Assembly: GCA_034926415.1 (NCBI GenBank)
Contig: JAYFRC010000070.1
Span: 1-13,580, forward strand
Length of the DNA: 13,580 nt
Source: JAYFRC01 sp034926415
GTDB lineage: Bacteria > Bacillota > Clostridia > Oscillospirales > Oscillospiraceae
Direction: 5' to 3'
Shown here piece by piece: positions 1-7,784 of the stretch. The notes under the pieces were generated by a model. It had not been told where the DNA came from, did not search any database, and saw only the letters and a list, made by a program, of their open reading frames with translations. Position numbers and translations under genes: made by a program. Position 1 is the stretch's first letter. Each line of letters starts with the position of its first letter.

Positions 1-86
1 CATATATCCCCGGCTGACAGCTCACGCTGAGAGGAGAACGACAGGTCTTCGCCCTGCACCGGATGACTTTTGTCCAACCCGGCCAT
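1..86 (-). CDS. Possible 5' end of a gene running off the left edge (unrecognised)
   Basis: An ATG at 86-84 opens a frame of 28 codons that reaches the window edge without a stop; the visible peptide begins MAGLDKSHPVQGEDLSFSSQ. I do not recognise it. It lies 15 bases after the nadE stop and is in the same reading frame as nadE, so it would follow nadE as the next gene of the cluster. An AAAGGAGG sequence sits over the last codons of nadE, but it is about 20 bases from this ATG, further than usual. That weakens the start assignment and leaves open that this is chance open frame. It could also be a region read only after nadE stop readthrough, which I think less likely. Confidence 0.3.
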   Translation of the reverse strand, partial: MAGLDKSHPVQGEDLSFSSQRELSAGDI

Positions 87-101
87 TAAACGCGGCGTCC
101 G

Positions 102-2030
102 TCAATCCTCCTTTATTTCCTCTATCTCCTTCATCCACAGCTCTGCGCTCGCGTCGCTCGGCATGCGCCAGTCGCCTCGGGGCGACAGCGCCACCGACCC
201 GACCTTCGGGCCGTCGGGCAGACAGTTGCGCTTGAACTGCTGCGCAAAGAAACGGCGAAAGAACTCGCCGAGCCATTTTTTTATCTCGGCGCCGGAGTAC
301 TCGCCGTCGAACGCGCATACAGCGAGCCGGAATATTTTTTTGGGCGGGAAGGCCCAGCGCACCGTGTAGTAAAGGAAAAAGTCGTGCAGCGCGTAGGGGC
401 CGACGAGGTCTTCCGTCTTTTGGGAAATCTTTCCATTCTCGGGGGGGAGCAGCTCGGGCGATACCGGCGTCGCAAGAATGTCGCGCAAAACTCCGGCAAG
501 CTCCGCGTCGGTCTTCTCCGCTTCGGCCGCCTCGAAGTCCACGAGCCAGCGCACAAGCGTTTTCGGAATGGAGCAGTTTACGCCGTACATGCTCATGTGG
601 TCTCCGTTGTAGGTCGCCCAGCCGAGGGCAAGCTCGCTCAAGTCTCCGGTTCCGACGACAATGCCGCCGCGCTTGTTCGCGAGGTCCATCAAAACCTGCG
701 TGCGCTCGCGCGCCTGTCCGTTTTCAAACGTGACGCCGTGATCGTCCATCTCTTGTCCGATGTCGGCAAAATGCCGCGTGACCGCTTCGCCGATATCAAT
801 CGTCGCAAGCTCCGCGCCAAGTCGCTCCGCAAGTAGTGTCGCATTGTCCTTCGTGCGGTTGGTCGTGCCGAAGCAGGGCATGGTGACCGCAAGGACATCC
901 GACGCCGGACGGCCGAGCATATCCATCGCTCGCTTCGTTATGAGCATAGCGAGTGTCGAGTCGAGCCCGCCGGAAAGCCCCACGACGGCGCATTTTGCGC
1001 TTGTGTGCTCCAGTCTCGTCCTGAGTCCCGACGACGCTATGCGCAGTATCTCGTCGCAGCGGGCCGCGCGGTCGCCTCTGTCCGCCGGGACGAACGGCGC
1101 TGACGCGATATAGTGCGTCAGCTTTGTTTTTTTCAGCGCCATCGAAAATGCGCATTCGTTCTGCGCAGACGCGGCCGTTCGGGCAAACATCTGCGTGCGG
1201 CGGCGCTCATTTTCGAGCTTCATAACGTCTATTTCGGATATCGTCAGTCCGCTTTCAAAGCGGCTCTCAACAAGCAGCGCGCCGTTTTCCGCAACGAGCC
1301 TGTGCGCGCCGAAGACAACGTCAGACGTGCTCTCGCCGTCGCCCGCGCTGGTGTACACATAGCCACAGAGAAGGGAAGCCGACTGGCTCTTTACGAGGTC
1401 GCGCCTGTATACGTCCTTGCCTACCATGTCGTCGCTGGCGGAGGAATTGCAGATGATAGTCGCACCCGAGGCCGCAAGGCCGATGGACGGCGGCTCCGGA
1501 GCCCAAAGATCCTCGCATATCTCGACGCCGAATTTGAATTCCGGCAGCTCCGCACAGGCAAAGACCGTGCGCGCGCAGAAAATGCAGCTCTTTCCGGCTA
1601 TCTCCGCAACGCCGTCGGCCTCCGGCTCGCCGCCGGACGCAAATTGGCGCTTTTCGTAAAATTCACTGTAGTTCGGCATATGCGTCTTCGGCACAAGACC
1701 GAGAAGCTCTCCGTCCTGCACGACGGCTGCGCAGTTGAAGAGCCGTTCCCTGTGCCGCACTGGCAGGCCGACGACGGTAACCATATCCGAGCCTTTCGAA
1801 AAGGCGAGTATCTTTTCAAGCGCGGCCTCCGCGGCGCGAAGCAGCACGCGCTGGAAGAACAGGTCGCCGCAGGTATAGCCCGTGGTACACAGCTCCGGCA
1901 GCACGAGCAAATTCACGCCCGCGCCAGCCGCGTCGCCCATCATGGCGGTTATCTGCCTTGCGTTGTATTCGCAGTCGGCGACGCGTATTTTCGGCGTCCC
2001 GGCGGCCACGGAAACGAAGCCATCATACAT
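102..2030 (-). CDS. nadE: Glutamine-dependent NAD+ synthetase
   Basis: This 642-residue cytoplasmic enzyme should make NAD+ from nicotinic acid adenine dinucleotide, ATP and glutamine. It has the two-domain glutamine-hydrolysing form. Residues 1 to about 290 are a nitrilase-type (C-N hydrolase) amidase with the expected triad: Glu46 in LPELCTTGY, Lys115 in VPKTHMPNY and Cys172 in VEICEDLW. From about 325 comes the synthetase domain with the P-loop-like SGGLDS at 353-358, and later GTGDLSELALGW and YGVNCSIPKTLVRWL, as in the family. The length fits bacterial two-domain NadE. The ATG at 2030 has GGAGG eight bases upstream. It is the third gene of a minus-strand cluster, 41 bases after the GIY-YIG gene, with no terminator seen between them. 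No residue of the triad or the ATP site appears lost. Confidence 0.96.
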   Translation of the reverse strand: MYDGFVSVAAGTPKIRVADCEYNARQITAMMGDAAGAGVNLLVLPELCTTGYTCGDLFFQRVLLRAAEAALEKILAFSKGSDMVTVVGLPVRHRERLFNCAAVVQDGELLGLVPKTHMPNYSEFYEKRQFASGGEPEADGVAEIAGKSCIFCARTVFACAELPEFKFGVEICEDLWAPEPPSIGLAASGATIICNSSASDDMVGKDVYRRDLVKSQSASLLCGYVYTSAGDGESTSDVVFGAHRLVAENGALLVESRFESGLTISEIDVMKLENERRRTQMFARTAASAQNECAFSMALKKTKLTHYIASAPFVPADRGDRAARCDEILRIASSGLRTRLEHTSAKCAVVGLSGGLDSTLAMLITKRAMDMLGRPASDVLAVTMPCFGTTNRTKDNATLLAERLGAELATIDIGEAVTRHFADIGQEMDDHGVTFENGQARERTQVLMDLANKRGGIVVGTGDLSELALGWATYNGDHMSMYGVNCSIPKTLVRWLVDFEAAEAEKTDAELAGVLRDILATPVSPELLPPENGKISQKTEDLVGPYALHDFFLYYTVRWAFPPKKIFRLAVCAFDGEYSGAEIKKWLGEFFRRFFAQQFKRNCLPDGPKVGSVALSPRGDWRMPSDASAELWMKEIEEIKED

Positions 2031-2071
2031 AGCGTTTTCCTCCGAACTTTCAATCGTTCATTAACGTAATT

Positions 2072-2326
2072 TTACAGCGCTCCGCCCGATTTTGCAATCA
2101 GGGCGAGCTTTTCCGCGCGCTTCAGTCGCTTTATTTCAGCCTCGCGGCGAAGCGCCGCGCCCTTGTCTGCCGCATCCTCGCGGTAGACCACTGCGACCGG
2201 CAGACGCGGTTTCGTATATTTTGCCCCGCGTCCCGCGTTGTGAGCCGCGACACGTTTTTCCACATCGTTTGTCGAGCCTGTGTAAAGCGTGCCGTCGCCG
2301 CATCTTAAGATGTAAACGAAATACAT
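2072..2326 (-). CDS. GIY-YIG domain protein (UPF0213/YhbQ-like)
   Basis: An 84-residue single-domain GIY-YIG nuclease-fold protein. It opens MYFVYILRCGDGTLYTGSTN, which carries both halves of the signature (VYI and YTG), then the conserved Arg of EKRVAAHN, GRGAKYT, and a late ALRREAEIKRLKRAEKLALI helix. Small stand-alone proteins of this type are widespread; a role in DNA repair or nucleic-acid processing is suggested for some homologues, but substrates are mostly unknown. The frame stays open upstream, but the family begins at this ATG. The ATG overlaps the stop of the upstream glycosidase by one base (TAATG), so translation is probably coupled. The nearness to nadE and a secreted glycosidase gives no clear functional hint. 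Confidence 0.9.
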   Translation of the reverse strand: MYFVYILRCGDGTLYTGSTNDVEKRVAAHNAGRGAKYTKPRLPVAVVYREDAADKGAALRREAEIKRLKRAEKLALIAKSGGAL

Positions 2327-3513
2327 TATTTTATCAGCCCCAGGTCGTATTTCCATATAAGCACCCGGCGCACGGCGGTATCTAGCGTAGCTTCGTCTAT
2401 CGTGCCGTCCCTGACTGCGGCCAGCACCTCGGCGTACTGTGTTTTGTAATCCGAGGAGATAAGCATATCGTTGCCCGCAAGCACAGCCTGGACGGACGCA
2501 GGATAATCGCCCGACCACTCACTTACCGCATCCATCACAAGGTCGTCGGTCATAATCACACCGTCAAAGCCGAGTTCATCGCGCAGTATCTCATGCACGG
2601 CGGGGGAGAGGGACGCGGGGTTTTTATCGTCGACGCAGGTCATCACGTTGTGCGAAACGAGCACCGCGTCGGCTCCGGCCTCTATCCCGGCTTTGAACGG
2701 GAGAAAATCGGAGCTTTCAAACTCGTCCATAGTCCGCTCGTCCACGGCACTGCCGGTGTGGGTGTTCGGATTGTCGCCATAACCCGGGAAATGCTTGAGC
2801 ACCGAGCCTTCGCCCTCGCTCTTCATCGTTTCGACCACGCTCGAGACGTATTCCGACGCGGCCTCGGCGTCCTGACCGAAGGTGCGCGGATACATATAGG
2901 AGGCGCTGTCAGTCGTCACGTCGCACACGGGGGCAAGGTTGACGTTGACTCCGAGCGCAAGAAGAAGCCGGGATTTTTCCCTGGCGTCGCTTATTATCTC
3001 CTCCATGCCGCCGTTTTTAAAAAGCGCTTGCGGGGAGAGAAATTTTTCACCGCAAATGTTTGTATTGGACGAGACGCGCACCACCGTTCCGCCTTCCTCG
3101 TCCGTGCCGATGAGCAGGGGGATTCCCGTGTCGGCTCCGGCCGCATCCTGATAGGCGCACACGGTCTGGATTATTTCGTCCGCGGTCTTGTTTTTGAAAT
3201 CGCGGCCGAACAGTATATAGCCTCCGAGATGATACTCCGCCGCGTCCGACGCGCCGGAGCTTTCAGGGCACCGGGCGAAAATTATCTGCCCGGCTTTTTC
3301 CTCATCCGTCATCCCGGATAAGTATCCGTCCACGCACTCGTTCATGACGCGCGCGGCGGCTTCCTCCGGCGTTTCGGGAGTTTCGTCCGTTTCCTGCGTA
3401 TTAGTCCCCGCAGAGCCGCTCTTGTCCGTATCCGTGCCTGACGGAAAAAGCCCGCAGGCGGAAAGCGAAATAAGCATGGCCGCCGAAAGAATCGCGCAAA
3501 GTATTTTTTTCAT
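2326..3513 (-). CDS. Lipoprotein glycoside hydrolase family 3 (beta-N-acetylhexosaminidase-like)
   Basis: A 395-residue predicted lipoprotein. Residues 1-19 are a signal peptide ending in the lipobox LSAC with lipidated Cys20, followed by a Thr/Glu-rich linker to about 50 that would space the enzyme from the membrane. The remainder is a family 3 TIM barrel: GTDEEGG at 136-142, KHFPGYGD at 240-247 and MTDDLVMDA at 321-329, the last carrying the nucleophile Asp region of NagZ-type enzymes. It should cleave terminal N-acetylglucosamine-type residues, probably from peptidoglycan fragments outside the cell. One oddity is that the Asp-x-His dyad expected after KHFPG reads Asn250-Thr-His252. The ATG at 3513 has AAGGAG a few bases upstream. 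First gene of the cluster that continues with the GIY-YIG protein and nadE. Confidence 0.92.
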   Translation of the reverse strand: MKKILCAILSAAMLISLSACGLFPSGTDTDKSGSAGTNTQETDETPETPEEAAARVMNECVDGYLSGMTDEEKAGQIIFARCPESSGASDAAEYHLGGYILFGRDFKNKTADEIIQTVCAYQDAAGADTGIPLLIGTDEEGGTVVRVSSNTNICGEKFLSPQALFKNGGMEEIISDAREKSRLLLALGVNVNLAPVCDVTTDSASYMYPRTFGQDAEAASEYVSSVVETMKSEGEGSVLKHFPGYGDNPNTHTGSAVDERTMDEFESSDFLPFKAGIEAGADAVLVSHNVMTCVDDKNPASLSPAVHEILRDELGFDGVIMTDDLVMDAVSEWSGDYPASVQAVLAGNDMLISSDYKTQYAEVLAAVRDGTIDEATLDTAVRRVLIWKYDLGLIK

Positions 3514-3550
3514 TCCTTCTCCTTGTTACCGTTTCGTAAGATATATCTGG

Positions 3551-3579
3551 TTGATTACGGACGCGCTATGGTATAAAAT
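3551..3579 (+). promoter_or_regulatory. Sigma-A type promoter for the plus-strand lipoprotein gene
   Basis: TTGATT at 3551-3556 and TAAAAT at 3574-3579 are separated by 17 bases, a good match to the vegetative consensus. Transcription would begin near 3586, about 35 bases before the start codon at 3621. No other plus-strand gene lies nearby, so this promoter explains the isolated gene. Confidence 0.6.
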
Positions 3580-3584
3580 CTAAT

Positions 3585-3611
3585 TGTGAAAGGGTTCCAA
3601 TGTGAAAGGGT
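3585..3611 (+). repeat. 11-bp direct repeat in the leader of the lipoprotein gene
   Basis: TGTGAAAGGGT occurs at 3585-3595 and again at 3601-3611, a 16-base period. The second copy supplies the AAAGGG ribosome binding site ten bases before the ATG at 3621; the first lies at the predicted transcript start. It may be a regulator site or a local duplication of the ribosome binding site. Confidence 0.6.
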
Positions 3612-3620
3612 GAAAATTAA

Positions 3621-4457
3621 ATGAAAAAACTTCTGTGCGTGTTCGCCGTGTTTGCGCTTCTGCTAACCGGCTGCGGCAGCACGTCTCAGTCCTCCGGAGG
3701 CTCCTCATCGGAGCAGACCCCGGAGACGAAAACCGATACCATAGAATTAAACGATTTGCTTAACGACATCGCGGGCGCCGTGCCCGGGACAGCCGGCTGC
3801 TCGCTCAAGCAGGCGAGGGCCGCCGGCGAGATGCTCGACTGGACCGAAAACGGCGACGCCGCGTCGACCTCGATCGATGACGTCGAAAGCTGGCTTGATA
3901 ACGAAAACACGCTCTCCGCCGCGGATACCGCTTACGCCTACGCCGCAGTTCTGGATTTTGCCGATAAAATAGTCGCGGGCGACGACGTGTCCGGCGAGCT
4001 TTCGGACGCGGGCTACACCCTGACGCATGATACTTACAGCGCTAACAAATACTACGCCGCAGCAAAGCTGCTCTCCCCGCTGTTCACCAATCTTCTGAGC
4101 CAGCCGACAACGGCTTATAGCGAGGAAGCGTCCGCGGATTACAGCGCCGTCACGCTCGACAGTCTCAGCGGCATCTGGGTCAACAGCTCAAACGGCGAGA
4201 AATACGGCGAAATGCTGGTGATCTCCGGCGACAAGTGCCGCGTCGTAATACCCAATCTCACCAAGTACGGCGACAAGCCGTACGGCATCCGAGTCCGCGA
4301 CAGGAGCGGCTCCGGCTTATGCCCGGCGCTTGAGGTTAACTGGAATAAGGACGGGGATTTTAAGTCACCGCTGGCTTACTACGTCTCAGGCGTCGACGAC
4401 ACGCATTTCTGGTGCAATACCCAGAGCGACCGGTTCGACAAGATAGAGCTCGACTGA
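3621..4457 (+). CDS. Lipoprotein of unknown function
   Basis: I do not recognise this 278-residue protein. It begins with a signal peptide (MKKLLCVFAVFALLLTGCGS) whose lipobox LTGC predicts lipidation of Cys18, then a Ser/Glu-rich linker to about residue 35. Residues 40-160 look helical and Ala/Asp-rich. From about 180 the protein changes to a beta-rich segment that starts SGIWVNSSNGEKYGEMLVIS and resembles the small barrel domains found after a G-x-W motif, with three cysteines (in KCRVV, GLCPA and FWCNT). The likely role is a surface-anchored binding protein, by inference only. The start has AAAGGG ten bases upstream. It is the only real plus-strand gene in the window, has its own promoter, and ends 14 bases before a strong terminator, so it is monocistronic. 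Confidence 0.88.
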   Translation: MKKLLCVFAVFALLLTGCGSTSQSSGGSSSEQTPETKTDTIELNDLLNDIAGAVPGTAGCSLKQARAAGEMLDWTENGDAASTSIDDVESWLDNENTLSAADTAYAYAAVLDFADKIVAGDDVSGELSDAGYTLTHDTYSANKYYAAAKLLSPLFTNLLSQPTTAYSEEASADYSAVTLDSLSGIWVNSSNGEKYGEMLVISGDKCRVVIPNLTKYGDKPYGIRVRDRSGSGLCPALEVNWNKDGDFKSPLAYYVSGVDDTHFWCNTQSDRFDKIELD

Positions 4458-4471
4458 AATAGTATAGCCCT

Positions 4472-4508
4472 AAAATCATGGCGTCCTTCGGGACGCCATG
4501 ATTTTTTT
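4472..4508. terminator. Rho-independent terminator between convergent genes
   Basis: A perfect 15-bp stem (4472-4486 with 4491-4505) closed by a TTCG tetraloop. The 3' arm ends in a seven-T run at 4502-4508 for plus-strand transcripts, and the A-run at 4472-4475 gives a shorter U-tract for minus-strand ones. It lies between the ends of the plus-strand lipoprotein gene and minus-strand aspS and probably serves both. Confidence 0.93.
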
Positions 4509-4526
4509 GCGCGTTTTCGACGCGGT

Positions 4527-6302
4527 TTATTCTTCTTTCTTCGTCACCGCGATATGCAGCTCTTCGAGCTGCTTCTCCGTGACCTCCGACGGCGCGCCCA
4601 TCATCGTGTCCTGGGCGGTCTTGTTCATGGGGAATGGTATAATCTCGCGAATCGAATCCTCGCCTGCGAGCAACATCACCATGCGGTCTATGCCCGGTGC
4701 GATGCCCGCGTGAGGAGGCGCACCGTAGCAAAAGGCGTTGTACATGGCGGGGAACTTAGACTTGACGTCGTCCTCGCCGAGACGCACGAGCTCAAACGCC
4801 TTCACCATTATCTCCGGATCGTGGTTTCGCACCGCGCCGGAAGACAGCTCTACTCCGTTGCAGACGAGGTCGTACTGGTCGGCGGTTATCGTAAGCGGGT
4901 CGATCTCTCCCTTTTCGGCCTTCAGCAGCACGTCGAGGCCGCCGGAGGGCATGGAGAACGGGTTGTGGCAGAACTCCATCTCGCCGCTCTCGTCGCCTAT
5001 CTCGTACATCGGGAAGTCCACTATCCAGCAAAACGCGTACTGTTTTTCGTCGATATGCCCCGGCACGGCCGCGCCGAGCGTCTTGACAAGCACGCCTGCG
5101 GTCTTCTGCGCGGCTGTCTTTTTGCCGGCGGAAAGTGCGACAAAATCTCCGGCTTTGAGGCCGAGCGCTGAAACTACGCCGTCTCTTATATCCTTGACGA
5201 ACTTTGATATGCCGCCTACGACCTCGCCGTTTTCGTCAAGACGGAACCAATAGGCTTTGTTTCCGGATTGTATCTCGACGTCGGCGCAGATCTTGTCGAT
5301 AAATTTCCTCGTCTCCTTGAAGTCGGGGACGACGACGGCCTTGACGCAATTTCCCGCGAACGGCTCGAAGCCGCAGCCGGAGAGGACATCCGTCGCGTCC
5401 TTAACTCTCAGGTCGATGCGAAGGTCGGGCTTGTCCGAGCCGTAATTTTCCATCGCCTCGGCGTAAGGTATGCGGATAAAAGGCGCGGCGGACGCGCGGT
5501 CGTACGTTCCGTATTTCGCAAAAATAGGCGGGAGCACGTCCTCGAGCACCGCGAATACGTCCTCCTGCGACGCGAACGCCATCTCCATGTCGAGCTGGTA
5601 AAACTCGCCTGGCGAGCGGTCGGCTCTCGCGTCCTCGTCGCGAAAACACGGCGCTATCTGGAAATATCTGTCGAAGCCCGAGGTCATGAGCAGCTGCTTG
5701 AACTGCTGTGGCGCCTGGGGCAGGGCGTAGAATTTTCCCGGGTGATTGCGCGCGGGCACCAGATAGTCGCGCGCGCCCTCGGGCGACGAGGCCGTCAGTA
5801 TCGGCGTCGTTATCTCGAGGAAGCCGTGCTCGGTCATGCTCCGGCGCAGCGCCGCGACCACATTGCAGCGAAGGATTATGTTTTTCTTCACTGCGGGATT
5901 GCGAAGGTCGAGGTAGCGGTATTTAAGGCGCGTCGCCTCGTCGGCCTCGCGGCTCCTGTTTATCTGAAACGGCAGCTCGCCGTAACGGCATCGGCCGAGC
6001 ACCTCTATCTTCGACGGGAGCACCTCCACGTCGCCGGTCGGCAGCTTCGGGTTCTTGCTGGCACGCTCGCGGACGACGCCCTCGACGCCGATGGTCGATT
6101 CCTTGTTTATCTGCTTGACGATATTAAGCATCTCTGCATTTTCAATGACGACCTGGGTCGTGCCGTAAAAATCGCGGACGACGACAAACGCCAGATTGAC
6201 GCCCACCTCGCGGACGTTCTCCATCCAGCCGACTATGCGTACCTGCTTTCCAACGTCGCCGATGCGCAGCTCGCCGCAGGTGTGTGTTCTCGATTGTGTC
6301 AT
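4527..6302 (-). CDS. aspS: Aspartyl-tRNA synthetase
   Basis: A 591-residue class II synthetase charging tRNA with aspartate in the cytoplasm. The N-terminal OB-fold anticodon domain covers residues 1-110. Motif 1 lies around EHGFLEITTPIL (159-170), motif 2 is CFRDEDARADRSPGEFYQLD (219-238), a bacterial GAD insertion occupies roughly 290-420, and motif 3 GIAPGIDRMVMLL begins near 533. Length matches bacterial AspRS. Two details differ from textbook AspRS: the amino-acid-site motif usually written QSPQ is QAPQ (196-199), and the stretch after GWMENV in the anticodon domain reads REVGVN instead of the common RRRDxG pattern. These leave open whether it also charges tRNA-Asn. AAGGG lies seven bases before the ATG. 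It follows hisS by 126 bases and is probably cotranscribed under the T-box, with a possible extra promoter in the gap. Confidence 0.97.
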   Translation of the reverse strand: MTQSRTHTCGELRIGDVGKQVRIVGWMENVREVGVNLAFVVVRDFYGTTQVVIENAEMLNIVKQINKESTIGVEGVVRERASKNPKLPTGDVEVLPSKIEVLGRCRYGELPFQINRSREADEATRLKYRYLDLRNPAVKKNIILRCNVVAALRRSMTEHGFLEITTPILTASSPEGARDYLVPARNHPGKFYALPQAPQQFKQLLMTSGFDRYFQIAPCFRDEDARADRSPGEFYQLDMEMAFASQEDVFAVLEDVLPPIFAKYGTYDRASAAPFIRIPYAEAMENYGSDKPDLRIDLRVKDATDVLSGCGFEPFAGNCVKAVVVPDFKETRKFIDKICADVEIQSGNKAYWFRLDENGEVVGGISKFVKDIRDGVVSALGLKAGDFVALSAGKKTAAQKTAGVLVKTLGAAVPGHIDEKQYAFCWIVDFPMYEIGDESGEMEFCHNPFSMPSGGLDVLLKAEKGEIDPLTITADQYDLVCNGVELSSGAVRNHDPEIMVKAFELVRLGEDDVKSKFPAMYNAFCYGAPPHAGIAPGIDRMVMLLAGEDSIREIIPFPMNKTAQDTMMGAPSEVTEKQLEELHIAVTKKEE

Positions 6303-6428
6303 TTTTCTGCCCTTCTCTTTTACTTTAAGTATATTTTAATCTATATATTACATATTGTATCAGAAATTCCCCTCTAATAGAGGCCTGTAGGGGGCGGCGT
6401 CCCGGACGACCCGCCGTATTTGAAAAGC
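6303..6428 (-). promoter_or_regulatory. hisS-aspS intergenic region: two hairpins and a candidate internal promoter
   Basis: Reading toward aspS, the first element is a GC-rich hairpin (about 6392-6414; GGCGG with CCGCC plus GUC with GAC, one bulged G) with no U-run after it. The second is the palindrome CCTCTAATAGAGG at 6371-6383. Next comes TGATACAAT (6362-6354), an extended -10 sequence. Its -35 position falls inside the palindrome and matches the consensus poorly. The remaining 50 bases are very AT-rich. No convincing terminator is seen, so readthrough from hisS is expected, with the possibility of separate aspS initiation. Confidence 0.4.
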
Positions 6429-7784
6429 TTATCCTATGATGACAGGCCCCGCGCCGAGGGGAGCAAGCCCCGCTTTTATTTCTGCGGCGGCGTCATCGGG
6501 GGCGAGCGCCTTCTGCTCTCCGGAGGTCATATTCTTGACCGAGACGACGCCGTTTTTTATCTCGTCTTCGCCGATAAAGACGCAGTAAGGTATTTTCTGT
6601 TTGTCGGCGTAGGATATCTTAGCCTTGAATTTCCTGTCCTCGCAGTAAAGCATGGCGCGGACGCCTTTTCCTCTGAGCTTCGTAGCGAAGGCTATGGCCG
6701 CGCCGATGTCGGCGGTCATCGGAATAACGAGCGCGTCGGCGGGAGCGGTGGGGAGGTCGGAGTTCAGCAGACCCTTGTCGCTCAACACGAAGAAAAGACG
6801 CGTCAGCCCGATGGAAATGCCGACGCCGGGAAGCTGTTTGTCGGTATAATACCCGGCAAGATTGTCGTAGCGTCCGCCGGAGCAGACCGACCCTATTTCC
6901 GGGTGGTCGCGGAGCTTCGTTTCGTACACGGTACCGGTATAGTAATCAAGCCCGCGCGCGATCGTCAGGTCGACCGCAAAATTCTCCTCCGGCACGCCGA
7001 AGTCCGCGAGGTATCCGACAACGGTTTTGAGCTCGTCCAGCCCGCGGTCGAAGATTTCGTTTCTGCCGCGATATTCCCCGAGTGCCGAGATTACTTCGTC
7101 GTTGCTGCCGGTTATGGCGATGAATTTTAGGATCTCGTCCGCCGCGCCGGCGTCCACGTCAAAGTCTCCGACGAGAATTTCCTTTACAGCGTCCGCGCCT
7201 ATTTTGTCCAGCTTGTCCACGGTGCGCATGACGTCGCCCGCCTTTTCGGTCAGGCCGAGCATGGCGTAAAATCCGTTGAGGATGCGGCGGTTGTTGACGC
7301 AGATAACGAAGTTTTTAAGTCCGAGCGCCGAGAACGTGCGGTAGATTATCGACGGTATTTCAGCCTCGTTCGTTATGTCAAGCTTTCCGTCGCCTATAAC
7401 GTCGATGTCGGCCTGATAAAACTCGCGGAAGCGTCCGCGCTGGGCGCGCTCGCCGCGGTAGACCTTGCCTATCTGGTAGCGGCGGAAGGGAAACGACAGC
7501 TCGCCGTAGTGCAGCGCGACGTATTTCGCCAGCGGCACGGTCAGGTCGAAGCGAAGACACAGGTCGTTGTCGCCCTTTTCAAAGCGGTATATCTGTTTTT
7601 CGGTCTCGCCGCCGGCCTTGGCAAGCAGCACGTCCGCCGCCTCTATAATAGGCGTGTCCAGCGGGGTGAATCCGTAGAGCGAGTAGCTCTCGCGGAGTAT
7701 CGCCATTATGCGTTCCATCTGCTGCTGCTGCGCGGGCAGAAGCTCCATGAAGCCTGACAGCGTGTGTGGTTTTATTCTTTCCAT
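6429..7784 (-). CDS. hisS: Histidyl-tRNA synthetase
   Basis: A 451-residue class II synthetase that charges tRNA-His. It carries the class II core with CLRFDLTVPLAKYVA, motif 2 FRRYQIGKVYRGERAQRGRF, the histidine-site motif ARGLDYYTGTVYE, and a C-terminal anticodon-binding domain (ADALVIPMTADIGAAI to KNGVVSVKNM). Having both the histidine motif and the anticodon domain argues against the catalytic paralogue HisZ. It is of the long clostridial type beginning with an SGFMELLP motif where most HisRS have a GTxDxLP form. The ATG at 7784 is chosen because AAAGGAG lies eight bases upstream and the family begins here; the open frame extends 31 codons further but those residues do not resemble HisRS. 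It is preceded by a T-box leader and followed by aspS. Confidence 0.96.
   Translation of the reverse strand: MERIKPHTLSGFMELLPAQQQQMERIMAILRESYSLYGFTPLDTPIIEAADVLLAKAGGETEKQIYRFEKGDNDLCLRFDLTVPLAKYVALHYGELSFPFRRYQIGKVYRGERAQRGRFREFYQADIDVIGDGKLDITNEAEIPSIIYRTFSALGLKNFVICVNNRRILNGFYAMLGLTEKAGDVMRTVDKLDKIGADAVKEILVGDFDVDAGAADEILKFIAITGSNDEVISALGEYRGRNEIFDRGLDELKTVVGYLADFGVPEENFAVDLTIARGLDYYTGTVYETKLRDHPEIGSVCSGGRYDNLAGYYTDKQLPGVGISIGLTRLFFVLSDKGLLNSDLPTAPADALVIPMTADIGAAIAFATKLRGKGVRAMLYCEDRKFKAKISYADKQKIPYCVFIGEDEIKNGVVSVKNMTSGEQKALAPDDAAAEIKAGLAPLGAGPVIIG

Noticed and set aside
1113..2069. 318-codon open frame on the plus strand opposite nadE
   Set aside because: Antisense to nadE with all NadE motifs on the other strand; composition is low-complexity Arg/Ala/His and no family is recognisable.
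2327..2518. Longer N-terminus for the GIY-YIG protein
   Set aside because: The 64 extra residues are the out-of-frame glycosidase gene; the GIY-YIG domain starts exactly at the ATG at 2326.
5268..6377. 369-codon open frame on the plus strand opposite aspS
   Set aside because: It lies fully antisense to a clear aspS, has no ribosome binding site and an Arg/His-rich composition typical of a shadow frame in GC-rich DNA.
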